DNA of 64,000 nucleotides, from NCBI RefSeq assembly GCF_015354615.1, contig NZ_JACAVQ010000005.1, positions 1 to 64,000 on the forward strand. Direction: 5' to 3'. Both the position numbers and the translations under genes were made by a program. Positions 8,280 through 18,285 of this stretch are shown here, in pieces. The DNA comes from Aliidiomarina indica (lineage in GTDB: Bacteria; Pseudomonadota; Gammaproteobacteria; Enterobacterales; Alteromonadaceae). Each line of letters begins with the position of its first letter. Position 1 is the stretch's first letter. Below the pieces are notes generated by a model. It did no database searches. It was not told where the DNA came from and was given only the letters and a program-made list of their open reading frames with translations.

Positions 8280-9898
8280 GAAATTTTAGTTACCAATTTG
8301 TCCTCAAACTCTACACAAATATACAAGTTTGGTTCAGCTTTACCGAAGGCGGGATACCAGTACCCATTTTTCAGCGTCACTTTTTTTACTATCCCTGAAA
8401 ATTCCATTTGCACTGAGTGCCCATGAATGTTTACTTCAACTGAGCTATCAGAATGTTGTGCCTTACATTCCGGATGCAGATGAAAGTATGCTTTGCCACC
8501 GTCTGCACCAAGTAAAAAATCTCGAATAATAATCTCATTTTCATTGCTGCCGGCTTCACCGAGTAGAAACTCACGCTTGTGCACAGCCATCTTATTTTTA
8601 TGCCAAAAACCTTCGATTACGCACTGCAGAGAACTAACCGCTTTTTCTGCTTTTACTCTTGCTCTTCGAGCAACACGGAAACCCGACCAAACTTCAGAGC
8701 TATTAAGCTCTCTTTCAGCCCGTCTTACTTCCACCGCGTTATGTGCTGATGTAGCGCGTTGTTGCTTGCGTGTGTCTCCCATGCCATATTCACTGATCCC
8801 AGAATTTACGAACACACGATGCTCACCACAAGAAAGCTCAAATGAACCAGCCTCGGCATGGGCATGACCCGGCTGATAACGGGGAGCGATCTGTCCTACA
8901 TCTGCAATCAGTGTGAATCGCCCTTTCGTAGTTCGAGCGAAACCACTTGCATTTAACGAGATATTTCCACATTTAAGATCTAGATGCTGAGCATAGTCAT
9001 GGATTTGAGTCACCTTTGGGGCAATTTCAAACGTCGTATCATTGAAGAAGGGAATTTCCCCGTCTGGGTGTACAAGCGCATTTAGCCAACCTAATGCTCG
9101 TTCAGCTCGAACTTTTAAGAGTAGGCATGTTTCCGAGGACTCAGTCGCTCCCTTGTATAAGCAATAGAGATCGAGCAAATCCCACAGCAAAATACAGTGA
9201 TACATGGGTGAGCGTTCATAATGGGCGCCATCATCCAGGAATTGCTCATCAAGCTCATGAGTGAGTAGCTGGCTGGCTTTTTTCCCCCACTTTAATGAGC
9301 TTGCACCCTCAAAAAAGCGACTCGCAAATGCCAAAGCCTTTGTGTTTGCGAACAAGTGATTCGCCAATATGTGATATTCGATTTGTTTTTCTAAAGCTTT
9401 TACCTGCGTGTGTAAGCTATTTACAATAGTTTGATCTACTTCGGTCGGATTACGCCAACACCACTTTATCCAGTTAACTATGCGTAGTGACAACGGGTAA
9501 GGCTCCCAACCATTTCCTGTCATCACAGGGTTTTCGCTGATCCAACGATGAATCAGCGCACAGTGCTCCTGCACTCGGGAGTCGCTCTCGACAGCATTCA
9601 AATCATCGAAGTAATGCAGGTTATACAGCCACAGTTTATCGAATTGCTCACTATTCCAATCAGCTGATTCGAGCACTTGACCTGTTTTATTCAGAAATTC
9701 AAACCGGTTTGGCGTAAAATACGATTGCTTAGAGTATAGAGCTCCATTCCATACAGGTCGGGCTGCAGTTTTCGCTCCAGTCGATGCACGAATAAAAGGC
9801 TTGGGGCGAAGTCGATACCAAAGTTGAAACGCAACCTGACGCAAACGAAGGTGGCGCACCGTTCTAATCAGTAGCAAAAGTTTCTCTAGCTGTTTCAC
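8276..9898 (-). CDS. Heparinase II/III-like protein
   Basis: A 540-residue protein of the heparinase II/III type often found in exopolysaccharide clusters. The N-terminal half is an alpha/alpha-toroid-like region (motifs LHYFDDLNA and [17 protein letters not shown]), and the C-terminal half is a beta-rich domain with [14 protein letters not shown] and HNAVEV. No signal peptide is visible although family members can act in the periplasm. It may trim or modify the polymer as a lyase, possibly one rich in uronic acids; activity has not been shown for most cluster-encoded relatives. It overlaps wecB by 4 nt upstream and the glycosyltransferase by 4 nt downstream. Confidence 0.8.
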   Translation of the reverse strand: MKQLEKLLLLIRTVRHLRLRQVAFQLWYRLRPKPFIRASTGAKTAARPVWNGALYSKQSYFTPNRFEFLNKTGQVLESADWNSEQFDKLWLYNLHYFDDLNAVESDSRVQEHCALIHRWISENPVMTGNGWEPYPLSLRIVNWIKWCWRNPTEVDQTIVNSLHTQVKALEKQIEYHILANHLFANTKALAFASRFFEGASSLKWGKKASQLLTHELDEQFLDDGAHYERSPMYHCILLWDLLDLYCLYKGATESSETCLLLKVRAERALGWLNALVHPDGEIPFFNDTTFEIAPKVTQIHDYAQHLDLKCGNISLNASGFARTTKGRFTLIADVGQIAPRYQPGHAHAEAGSFELSCGEHRVFVNSGISEYGMGDTRKQQRATSAHNAVEVRRAERELNSSEVWSGFRVARRARVKAEKAVSSLQCVIEGFWHKNKMAVHKREFLLGEAGSNENEIIIRDFLLGADGGKAYFHLHPECKAQHSDSSVEVNIHGHSVQMEFSGIVKKVTLKNGYWYPAFGKAEPNLYICVEFEDKLVTKIS

Positions 9899-11028
9899 TG
9901 TACTTTCAAATAATTAGCTATACGGCCACAAGCTTTGCCATCACCGTAAGGATTATGAGCACGAGACATTTCAGCATAAGCCAGCGTATCTGTTAGCAAC
10001 AAATCTACGTTAGAAACGATCGCATTTGTGTTTGTACTCACCAATTTTACTGTTCCGGCTTCAACTGCTTCTGGCCGTTCCGTGGTATCGCGCATTACCA
10101 AAACGGGCTTCCCAAGGCCGGGTGCTTCTTCTTGTACACCTCCGCTATCCGTGAGAACGAGATAGCTGTTTTGCATTAAATAAACGAAGGGTTCGTATCC
10201 CAACGGCGCAATAAGGTGCACATTATTTAAACCTGCAAGCAGGGTTTTAACGGGCTTTTGAACGTTCGGATTTAGGTGTACTGGATAAACAAAGTGTACA
10301 CTAGGATGCTTTGTAGCTAAATCGCGAAGTGCTTGGCAGATATTCTCAAATCCTTGCCCAAAGTTTTCTCGACGATGGCCAGTAATTAAAACAAATTTCT
10401 TGCCAGCCAAATCAACTGAAAGACCAGCATCACCCAACTGTTTTTGAATTGAGCTTTGCAGCCTTGTATCTGTCGAGATCTTATCGCTAACCCAATGCAA
10501 GGCATCAATTACCGTATTGCCTGTAACAACAATCGATTCGTCTTTAACATGCTCGGCAAGCAAATCTTTGCGATTACGCTCGGTTGGTGCGAAATGCCAC
10601 GTTGCTAAGCGTCCTGTTAGTTGACGATTCGCCTCTTCAGGCCAAGGTGAGTACAAATCATGTGTTCTTAAGCCAGCTTCAACATGACCAACCGGGATAC
10701 GCGCATAAAAAGCCGCTAATGTAGCAGCGAACGTGGTTGCGGTATCGCCATGCACAAGCACAACATCAGGTTTCGCACCATTAAGGATATCGCGCATGCC
10801 CATCAGCACACCCGATGTCACATCAAATAGATCTTGCCCCGCTTTCATAAGATCAAGGTCGTAATCAGGCTTAATCTCAAATAGGTCGAGGACTTGATCG
10901 AGCATTTCACGATGTTGAGCTGTTACCGCAACCACGACAGAAAAATATTCATCTGCCTGCAAGGCTTTCACTAAAGGTGCCATTTTTATTGCTTCTGGAC
11001 GAGTACCGAACGCCAGTAAAACTTTCAT
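9895..11028 (-). CDS. wecB: UDP-N-acetylglucosamine 2-epimerase (non-hydrolysing)
   Basis: A 377-residue epimerase converting UDP-GlcNAc to UDP-ManNAc. Seen motifs include the N-terminal [37 protein letters not shown] and the C-terminal [19 protein letters not shown] with the following RDTTERPEA, all characteristic of WecB/MnaA. Length agrees with E. coli WecB (376). Together with wecC, nine bases downstream, it forms the UDP-ManNAcA branch that feeds the glycosyltransferases of the locus. Confidence 0.95.
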   Translation of the reverse strand: MKVLLAFGTRPEAIKMAPLVKALQADEYFSVVVAVTAQHREMLDQVLDLFEIKPDYDLDLMKAGQDLFDVTSGVLMGMRDILNGAKPDVVLVHGDTATTFAATLAAFYARIPVGHVEAGLRTHDLYSPWPEEANRQLTGRLATWHFAPTERNRKDLLAEHVKDESIVVTGNTVIDALHWVSDKISTDTRLQSSIQKQLGDAGLSVDLAGKKFVLITGHRRENFGQGFENICQALRDLATKHPSVHFVYPVHLNPNVQKPVKTLLAGLNNVHLIAPLGYEPFVYLMQNSYLVLTDSGGVQEEAPGLGKPVLVMRDTTERPEAVEAGTVKLVSTNTNAIVSNVDLLLTDTLAYAEMSRAHNPYGDGKACGRIANYLKVQ

Positions 11029-11037
11029 AATATTGCC

Positions 11038-12237
11038 TTACTTATTAACAGTTACACCGCAAAAATCTAAGGTTCTTCCAGAAACTTTAAGTTGCTTAAA
11101 TTCATTATGTGCAACTAAAAAGATAACTAAATCAGCCTCTGAAGCTGCAGTATGATAATCAGTTAAGGCAATACTTTTATGCTTTTTCAAGTTCGGTTCG
11201 ACCGCTAATGTAGTGACATCATTTCTTACAAGCGCTTGAAACACTTCGAGTGCAGGTGCCTCTCGCAAATCATCAATATTTGGCTTGAAGGCTAACCCCA
11301 TACAGGCAACTACGGGTTCCCGACCCTCTTTCCTACTAAACGCCGTTACCTCAGAAAGAATGCGCTCAATCACCCACTCAGTTTTATAGTCGTTAATCTC
11401 ACGCGCCGCTCTTATAATACGGGCATCGTCACCGCCAGCGTGCACGATGAACCAAGGGTCAACCGCAATACAATGTCCACCGACGCCAGTGCCAGGTTGC
11501 AGAATGTTTACACGAGGATGGCGATTGGCTAAGCGAATCAGCTCCCACACATCAATTTGGAACTTGTCACACAGAATGGAAAGTTCGTTTGCAAAAGCGA
11601 TGTTGACATCGCGGAAGCTGTTTTCCGTGAGTTTTGTCATTTCGGCTGTACGTGCGTCAGTGACCACCACATCACCCGATACAAATGTGCGATAGAACTC
11701 CGCGACCTTCTCGCCAGCCTCTTTAGTGAGACCGCCTACGATTCGGTCGTTCTCCACCAACTCCCGTATAATATGACCTGGAAGAACACGTTCAGGGCAA
11801 TGAGCAATATGTAGCGACGATGTGTCGACGCCTTCTTCTTCAAGCACTTCTGCTAGTCGTTCTGTAGTACCAACGGGAGATGTCGACTCAAGGATTACCA
11901 AATCACCGGCCTTAACCACGCCCGCTATCGAGCGAGTTGCTGATACAACATAATCTATATTTGGTACATGACCATCATGGAAAGGCGTAGGTACGGCGAG
12001 AATGAATACATCAGCGGCTCTAACAGATAGAGAAGCCGTAAGAGCCTTTCTAGAAACCGCAGAAGCCACATAGAAATCTAAATCCGGCTCAATTATATGT
12101 ATGTTCCCTTCGTTTATGATATCCACAACCTCTGGAGATACATCGACACCTAGCACGTTGTAGCCATATTTAGCTAACAATGCTGCTGTAGGTAAACCTA
12201 TATAACCGAGACCTATGATGCAAATAGATTTCGACAT
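11038..12237 (-). CDS. wecC: UDP-N-acetyl-D-mannosamine dehydrogenase
   Basis: A 399-residue NAD-dependent nucleotide-sugar dehydrogenase that oxidises UDP-ManNAc to UDP-ManNAcA. The NAD-binding motif GLGYIGLPTAALLAKYG is at the N-terminus and the catalytic cysteine lies in GVGGHCIAVDPWF (about residue 260). The sequence is of the WecC rather than the Ugd type. It belongs with wecB immediately downstream; the two provide an acidic amino sugar, so the finished polymer is probably negatively charged. Confidence 0.93.
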   Translation of the reverse strand: MSKSICIIGLGYIGLPTAALLAKYGYNVLGVDVSPEVVDIINEGNIHIIEPDLDFYVASAVSRKALTASLSVRAADVFILAVPTPFHDGHVPNIDYVVSATRSIAGVVKAGDLVILESTSPVGTTERLAEVLEEEGVDTSSLHIAHCPERVLPGHIIRELVENDRIVGGLTKEAGEKVAEFYRTFVSGDVVVTDARTAEMTKLTENSFRDVNIAFANELSILCDKFQIDVWELIRLANRHPRVNILQPGTGVGGHCIAVDPWFIVHAGGDDARIIRAAREINDYKTEWVIERILSEVTAFSRKEGREPVVACMGLAFKPNIDDLREAPALEVFQALVRNDVTTLAVEPNLKKHKSIALTDYHTAASEADLVIFLVAHNEFKQLKVSGRTLDFCGVTVNK

Positions 12238-12289
12238 ACTTCTCCTTAATATCAGATTGAGTTATGAACACGGAGTTATCTTCTAACAG

Positions 12290-13639
12290 TCAGAAAATCC
12301 GCTTCACAAATTTTAGTTTGCCATTCTTTTCGAGAGGAATTTCATCGACCAGCTCTATATCGATGACACACTCTGGAATCCTCTCGCTTGCGTTTCTTAA
12401 TAAGGCTTCCTTGTCTTTTTCCTTAAAACCAGAAAGGGGCTCTACAAGTATTTTTACATGATGTTTGTCACTATGAATTAATTGTCCTCTATGTATATTA
12501 ACAATACCTTTGAATATATGATCCAATCTACCAATAACTCTACCTGTAGGAGTAATAATGACATCATCATCTCTGCCATCAATCGACTTAAGCGCGAGTC
12601 GATCATATAATTTAGGTCCTCGGTGTTCAGTTGCCCTGTCTCCTATATCATAGCGCAACAAGGGCATTGCATAATTATTCAACCCAGTGCACACGATATT
12701 ACTACTACCTTCACGATTTTCGATTAACTCGACTACTGAATCTTCAGAATCATGGTAATATAAGCCATCTTCATATTGACAAAGCGAACAAACCATCTCA
12801 GCATTTCCATAATAATCTAACACTGGCGCACCAAAACCGAGTTCAATGTCTTTCCTCTGCCTTTTACTCAGAGTTTCCGACGAGGTTAAAATGAACTTAA
12901 GTTTACTTGGCTTCTTTAACAAAAAACTTTGACTTAAGCTCAAAAAGTGTAATGTAGAGGGATATCCATTCAAATAAACATAGTCAGAATTAATAATTTC
13001 TCGAGCCATGCGCTCACGATGAACCTTATCTAAATGCATCAATGAAAACAGTGTTTGATTGCTATACCAATTTTTTCGAAATGGTCTCTTTGTTGGGCGT
13101 GTCGGATCGCACACCATCCTTCCGTTAAAAGTCGCATGAGGGTCTCGTAATTCAGCTCCAGCAATCATTCTTTGCCGCCAGCTCGCCGCATAATAATATG
13201 CTAGCGCAATGTCTGTTGAAAAAACCTGAAGTGGAGTTCCAGAAGACCCGCTTGTGCTTTGGGATACAACCTTAGATCCCGGACTTGAAGATAAGAATGA
13301 GGCTGGGTTCTGTAATAGTTGTTTCTTCGTTAGAATTGGAAGTATCTTTAAATCTTTGGTTGATTTAACATCACTAGGAATCGCTCCAAGCTTATTAAAG
13401 AGGTTTGTATAATAAGGAACATTATAATAGCAATGTTCAACAAGCTTCCGAAGTCTTAAATTTTGATATTCTTCTAGGTCAGATGCGGACCAATGCAATG
13501 AATCGTTCAAAAATTCCAAGCGCCTAAAGAATAAGGAACTATAACGACGCCTGTGCAATTTAACTCCATAGCAAGTGATTAATAAATCCTGCACTTTATG
13601 CGGCAAGTTATAATAAAGTTTCATCAACGTAGAACTCAT
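12290..13639 (-). CDS. CapK/PaaK-like AMP-forming adenylating enzyme
   Basis: A 449-residue protein of the phenylacetate-CoA-ligase-like family that includes capsule gene capK. The AMP-binding loop STSGSSGTPLQVF is at about residue 130, with a YGNAEMV segment and a C-terminal LEKNGKLKFV lysine as in adenylating enzymes. In exopolysaccharide clusters such proteins are suspected to activate or attach an acyl or amino-acid-like substituent to a sugar; the substrate is unknown. Its ATG shares one base with the stop of the preceding glycosyltransferase (TAATG). The gene is distinctly A+T-rich compared with wecB/wecC. Confidence 0.8.
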   Translation of the reverse strand: MSSTLMKLYYNLPHKVQDLLITCYGVKLHRRRYSSLFFRRLEFLNDSLHWSASDLEEYQNLRLRKLVEHCYYNVPYYTNLFNKLGAIPSDVKSTKDLKILPILTKKQLLQNPASFLSSSPGSKVVSQSTSGSSGTPLQVFSTDIALAYYYAASWRQRMIAGAELRDPHATFNGRMVCDPTRPTKRPFRKNWYSNQTLFSLMHLDKVHRERMAREIINSDYVYLNGYPSTLHFLSLSQSFLLKKPSKLKFILTSSETLSKRQRKDIELGFGAPVLDYYGNAEMVCSLCQYEDGLYYHDSEDSVVELIENREGSSNIVCTGLNNYAMPLLRYDIGDRATEHRGPKLYDRLALKSIDGRDDDVIITPTGRVIGRLDHIFKGIVNIHRGQLIHSDKHHVKILVEPLSGFKEKDKEALLRNASERIPECVIDIELVDEIPLEKNGKLKFVKRIF

Positions 13640-14658
13640 TAAACAACCTTTGATATAAAAAACTTTGTAGTCGTATCGATATCGTAAACTTCGAAACTAT
13701 CATGCGCTCGAATCGAAAAATCGCGATAATTATCTTCATTGAAACTCAGAAAACACTCAGTTAATTTATCGACGTCTCCAATTGGAGTAAGAAATCCATT
13801 TGATGCATGCTCTACTATTTCTGAAATCCCCCTTAAATTAGTCGCAATCACTGGAAGACCCACACTAAACGACTCAATGATAACGCCCGGATAGCCTTCA
13901 GTTTTCCATTTAGTAGGCAACACCAATACGTCATATTCGCACAGCTTAGCCGTCACGAGTTCTGGCCTTAAAACTCCACGATACATGATCCTAGAGGTTT
14001 CTAAAAATTGAAGAATATCTTTCTCAACCAAAGGCCCGTAAACGTCGAGATTATAATCTTCAGGCAGTCTTTTCATCACCTCCACTAGCTCCAGGATCCC
14101 TTTCATTCGAGCCACATGACCTATATATATAAATCGCTTCTTGAAGGCGAAACACCGTTTAGCTCCTAAATAGCGCTGCCTTGATGTTGGTAGCCAAAAT
14201 GTGTTCTTATTAAATCTTTTAAAAAACTTCACTAGATATAGAGTTTGAAAGAAATTTGCATTTGCATTAGTTAGAGAATACCTAATCAACGTTCTACAAA
14301 GCCAGTTAGATCTAAAGTAATATGCATCAAAGCTTCCTGCAAACTTCCTAAGAGAAACAGTTTTGTTAAAGAGTTTTGAGAAGAAAACAACCAAGGGTGA
14401 TAAAAAAACAAATTGGCGCGCTGTCCCGTGAAATGAAACATGTGAACAAGATTTCAATTTAAAAAGAAGCTCAAAAACAAATCGAAATGGGAATAACATT
14501 TTTTTCACCCCTGATTCTGGAGCGTTATCAATAACATTCACATCATATCCAAACTCTCGCAATTTGTTAACGAGCAGCTCAAAGGATACTACTATCCCGC
14601 CTGGCTGCTTACTTGGTGTTAGTCTTGGGCCTATTAAAAGAATTGTCATATCTGGCAT
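13639..14658 (-). CDS. Glycosyltransferase, GT4 family
   Basis: A 339-residue GT-B glycosyltransferase. The N-terminal segment has PRLTPSKQPGGIVVSFELL, the glycine-containing donor-side loop of GT4 enzymes, and the C-terminal part has LPTKWKTEGYPGVIIESFS followed by GLPVIATNLRG, the acidic E-x7-E-like region. It probably adds a hexose or HexNAc to the growing lipid-linked unit. ATG at 14658 is the longest start; the methionine at codon 4 is an alternative. Composition is A+T-rich with many AAA/TTT codons. Confidence 0.83.
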   Translation of the reverse strand: MPDMTILLIGPRLTPSKQPGGIVVSFELLVNKLREFGYDVNVIDNAPESGVKKMLFPFRFVFELLFKLKSCSHVSFHGTARQFVFLSPLVVFFSKLFNKTVSLRKFAGSFDAYYFRSNWLCRTLIRYSLTNANANFFQTLYLVKFFKRFNKNTFWLPTSRQRYLGAKRCFAFKKRFIYIGHVARMKGILELVEVMKRLPEDYNLDVYGPLVEKDILQFLETSRIMYRGVLRPELVTAKLCEYDVLVLPTKWKTEGYPGVIIESFSVGLPVIATNLRGISEIVEHASNGFLTPIGDVDKLTECFLSFNEDNYRDFSIRAHDSFEVYDIDTTTKFFISKVV

Positions 14659-15210
14659 GCGCCTATAGAAAACATAGAAAGTATACGAAACCTAGATTAA
14701 ACTAATAATATCAGCCCTCGAACTTCGTGCACTGAGATTATGCTTTAATGATTAAATTCAGTTGCTAAAAACCTATGGCCTTACAAAGCCTGAGATTAAT
14801 TAGATTATATATCTTAGCCAACAAATCGTGGTTATTGTAGACAAGCTGTTTTTTTGGAACATATTGAAGTAGCTAACCTTTTTCATTTTTGCTAGACGCC
14901 TTACGGGTAACATAGAATCGTCTATTTCGCTTCAGAGATGTCATTATGATGTCTCCGTGGTTAAGGCTATTATCCACAGACACACTTAAAAATCACTGGT
15001 CCTAGTTTGAGGGATGTTTACACTTGCCTTGGGTCTTCAATGTCGGCGAAGTGGTCAATCAACAAAGTCATGCTCATCAGGGCTCTCCGCAGAAGAGAGT
15101 ATATGATCACGACTGGAACTGATCTTCAAATCGATCGTTTATGTAGGAGCTCAACTGGTCAATAAATGTTCGCGATATCAACTTATTTCACCGTCTAAGA
15201 TGCTCAACAT
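14659..15210. other. 552-bp gene-free gap within the glycosyltransferase block
   Basis: No gene-length frame is open. The gap carries a TATTATCCACAGA motif near 14969 that recurs near 20228, and around 15060-15110 a frame reads HAHQGS...DHDWN, faintly like the HSDQGSQ...W region of an IS3-family transposase but with shifts and stops. The gap is best seen as decayed insertion or deletion debris; this reading is tentative. Confidence 0.4.
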
Positions 15211-16299
15211 CTATTCTATTGAAATCGTTTCATGTATAAGTGATACAATATCACCCGGCATGTATGCAGAGTTTTTTATGCCATCGCGCTTGATTTCGCT
15301 GCATTTTAATATTGCAAGGACCATTTTATTTACGTCATCCGTCGGAACAGTATATCCATTAACACCGTTTTTAATCAGCTCATCAACAACTGGAACACAT
15401 TGCGTCGCGACTATTGGAGTATTTAGCGTATAATTCTCCAACAATACATTAGGGAAACCCTCTCTACGGGAAGATAAAATAAATAAACTACAGTTGGCAA
15501 AATAGATATATGGGTTAGTTATGTGACCTAAAATTTTTACATATCCTTGCATCCCTAAGCTATCGATGAGATTCGTCAAGATTTTAATATCTCCCCCGTC
15601 ACCTCCAAGTATATGCAACCTGAAATTTGGAAGCGAATTAATGACTTTCGGAATAGCCTTAATTAAAACATCAAATCCCTTCGCTCTGCATAGTCTACCT
15701 GCAGCTACGGCATTAATCTTACTGTGATCGAAAGGTGACATTTGGCCCAACAAAGACAATTCTATACTACGAACGTCTACGAGGTTTGGCAAAACCCTAA
15801 CTCTATAGGCTTGTAAACCGAACACTCTTATAGCATCTAGTCTCATCGCTTCAGTTTGGGCAATAACTCGATCTGCTTGTTTAAACCCGAAAGCATACAT
15901 ATAGCGCCGTATTCTACCATAGGACTTTGAAGCTCTCTCTAGGCTTGGCATGCTTTGCATCCTTGCTATATGCACGAATCGGAAGGTAAATAACCTAACT
16001 ATACCCACAAGCAATGCTGTCCTTGAATGTGTAGTGAATACCACATCCGGCTTTAATTTATAAATAATTAACGCTAAGCTACCAAAAGATTGACTTGTTC
16101 GCACTGTTCCAAGGCATATCACATTAATTTCGTCAGGCAATAGGCTTTTGAACGCTCCATTATCTTCGAAAATAACAACATACACCTTCATATTCTGATG
16201 AAACAAATGATTTATATAGTTTATAGCCACTCTTTCTGCTCCGCCAGCATTGAAGTTGGGAAGAATGACCATTACAGATTGAGTTTGTCTTTGCTTCAT
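15211..16299 (-). CDS. Glycosyltransferase, GT4 family
   Basis: A 362-residue GT-B enzyme with the N-terminal motif LPNFNAGGAERVAINYINHL, a hallmark of GT4 enzymes acting on exopolysaccharide or O-unit sugars, and the C-terminal FILSSRREGFPNVLLENY, which contains the conserved E-x7-E pattern. Donor sugar is unknown. Its ATG shares one base with the stop of the upstream polymerase gene (TAATG), so polymerase and transferase are co-translated. Confidence 0.88.
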   Translation of the reverse strand: MKQRQTQSVMVILPNFNAGGAERVAINYINHLFHQNMKVYVVIFEDNGAFKSLLPDEINVICLGTVRTSQSFGSLALIIYKLKPDVVFTTHSRTALLVGIVRLFTFRFVHIARMQSMPSLERASKSYGRIRRYMYAFGFKQADRVIAQTEAMRLDAIRVFGLQAYRVRVLPNLVDVRSIELSLLGQMSPFDHSKINAVAAGRLCRAKGFDVLIKAIPKVINSLPNFRLHILGGDGGDIKILTNLIDSLGMQGYVKILGHITNPYIYFANCSLFILSSRREGFPNVLLENYTLNTPIVATQCVPVVDELIKNGVNGYTVPTDDVNKMVLAILKCSEIKRDGIKNSAYMPGDIVSLIHETISIE

Positions 16300-17483
16300 T
16301 ATTTGACCTCCTGCTTTAAAGCAGGCTTTTTAAATAAAAGAATTGCAAATAACGGCAAGAAAAACATGAAATGAGTAAAGCTTATCTTTATTAACCAGAG
16401 ACCAACGAATAGTAGGAAAACAGGCACTGACTTCCGTAGGATATAAATCGAAATAATTATGCTGAGCACAAAAAATATATAACCGAAGTACGCCATACCA
16501 AATACCAAAGTCCCAGCATCATTCAAACTAGAGTAGTACCTTGATCCACTCTCCTGCGGTATAGTTGAATCGTAAAGGTATTGCTCAATACCCATTAGGC
16601 TTGAGCCAACTAATTTTAGGAAAATATCTCTCTCTATCATCATATATGAAACTAAGTTAACTCTTATACCGGAAGATGCATAAAATTTTTCAACGAGTAG
16701 AACTTGGATCAGTTCTTCATTTAGAACGCTAAATAAGATAGCACTCGCCAAAACTGTAAGTGTAATAATAACTCTGGAAACGCGCACCTTCTTTAAGAAG
16801 AGAATGGACAACGTTACAAGAAGTATCGAACCGTAGATGATACTTGCGGTAGCTAGGGACGCAAGAGCGGATATCGCTGAAGCTATTAACAAGATCCCCC
16901 TTCCTAAGCTTAATTCATTAGATTTTGAATAATATAGCAAGCTAAGTGTAGCTGATAAGGCAAAAATAACACTTGCATATGTCGACGGTTCTAACAACAA
17001 CCCAGTCAGGCGCACATATTCTCTATACTGATATCGCGCCTCTTGCCCTCCGAGAAGACTAGAAAAATCTATAACTACTCCAGTTATATTCCAAAACAAC
17101 GCTTGAATAATGAACGCTGCTAGGTGGACTGTGAGAACCACCTCTAAGGCAGACGTAAGCTTTGATTCATTAGGCTCACTAAATGCTTGCCTAATTAATT
17201 TTAAAGCTATGTATGCTGACAATAATGAAAGGAACCAGCGAATAAGTACGTTCGTGCGTACTTCATCAACAAACGCATGTACGTAGTTGTCTGAATAAAA
17301 CCCCACGAAAAACCAGCTAAGTATTAGCGAAATACAAAGGAAGACAAATAATACCAACTCAGAAAGACTATGCCGCATTTTGAGCAAGGCAATAGTACCA
17401 AACGCAACCCCTACGCCTTGAACAACAATCGGAGTAGAAACTAGAGATGTTAGGAGAATATAGACAACAATATAGAAATACAT
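16299..17483 (-). CDS. wzy: Wzy-like O-unit polymerase
   Basis: A 394-residue integral membrane protein with about ten to twelve hydrophobic helices and a larger periplasmic loop in the middle (around residues 250-330). Wzy proteins share almost no sequence, so the call rests on length, topology, the loop and its place between a flippase and a glycosyltransferase in a locus with Wza/Wzc but no other polymerase candidate. It would join lipid-linked repeat units at the periplasmic face. A+T-rich like its neighbours. Confidence 0.75.
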   Translation of the reverse strand: MYFYIVVYILLTSLVSTPIVVQGVGVAFGTIALLKMRHSLSELVLFVFLCISLILSWFFVGFYSDNYVHAFVDEVRTNVLIRWFLSLLSAYIALKLIRQAFSEPNESKLTSALEVVLTVHLAAFIIQALFWNITGVVIDFSSLLGGQEARYQYREYVRLTGLLLEPSTYASVIFALSATLSLLYYSKSNELSLGRGILLIASAISALASLATASIIYGSILLVTLSILFLKKVRVSRVIITLTVLASAILFSVLNEELIQVLLVEKFYASSGIRVNLVSYMMIERDIFLKLVGSSLMGIEQYLYDSTIPQESGSRYYSSLNDAGTLVFGMAYFGYIFFVLSIIISIYILRKSVPVFLLFVGLWLIKISFTHFMFFLPLFAILLFKKPALKQEVK

Positions 17484-17568
17484 CCGTTAATCCAGCACCT
17501 TTTTAATTTACATTATGAAAATTTCTCGTTATGACTTGGTGATAATCGTAAACATCCCCTAATTAGTG

Positions 17569-17990
17569 TCAGGTTTTTTTAGAGTTTTGCTCGTTCGTTT
17601 TTACCAGTTGATATCTTGATGGTGTCAGGTTACCGAGTGATTCGTGTGGTCGCTCGTTGTTATGTTATTGCAACTAGTTTTTAGTTATGTCTCGAACTTC
17701 CGTCAAGCTTCCGAATGCATAGTAATCAAGCACTTCATTTCGGTAAGCTCGGTTGAATCGTTCGACGCATGAATTCTGCGTTGACTTTTCGGGTTTTATG
17801 AACTCAAGGCGAACTCTGTTTTCTTCCGCCTTCTCAGCTAAAGCTATTGAAATAAACTCGGACCCATCATCGCATTAATGATTATTACGGAGAGCGGGGA
17901 CTTAAATCGATTCAAGCATTACCGACAATATCTCGCGTGCTGCGGGTTTAGTCTGTCTTCCGTACAAAATTGGTCAGCGGTTCAGACCGA
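17569..17990 (-). pseudogene. IS3-family transposase remnant, copy 1
   Basis: Minus-strand translation recovers the C-terminal part of an IS3-family OrfB (rve integrase): DDGSEFISIALAEKAEENR, then ERFNRAYRNEVLDYYAFGS, and finally NNERPHESLGNLTPSRYQ, followed by a stop at 17569. Internal stop codons (for example before LQ*HNNERP) show decay, and the N-terminal half with orfA is missing. The motif TAATTAGTG just outside the 3' end recurs inverted near 18098, possibly a worn terminal repeat. It lies directly downstream of wzx in the same orientation as copy 2. Confidence 0.85.
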
Positions 17991-18285
17991 GAAGGGCATT
18001 GGGTCTTAAGCAACCGGATATGGTTTTTAAAGAGCAATTGCACTACACGCAAAGCGAGTGTTCCAGTTATTGGTTGAATCTAGGCTTAGTATTGTCACTA
18101 ATTAAAGTGTCCGGATTCATTAGACCAGTTCAAAAATTTAACAATGAACTAAAAGGGCCTTTCTCGCGCGGTTAAACTTTTAAATTCTACTCTACGATGT
18201 TCTTTCAATAGACAGCGTTCAAATAGAATAGAAACAGGTAGAAACTTAGCTCTAGAAAAACGGTTATAACAAAATTACAACTCTT
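17991..18285. other. Non-coding remnant between IS debris and wzx
   Basis: No gene is visible. The inverted CACTAATTA motif near 18098 may mark the other end of the decayed insertion sequence; the rest is featureless A+T-rich sequence up to the wzx stop codon. Confidence 0.4.

Noticed and set aside
11447-11814. Plus-strand open frames opposite wecC
   Set aside because: Shadows of wecC without motifs or start signals.
14969-14981. TTATCCACAG as a DnaA box of an origin
   Set aside because: Only isolated single copies, no cluster, no A+T-rich unwinding region and no replication genes nearby.
15060-15110. IS3 transposase fragment in the 14.7-15.2 kb gap
   Set aside because: Only a handful of residues (HAHQGS...DWN) agree and frames break; kept as a note in the gap description, not as a feature.
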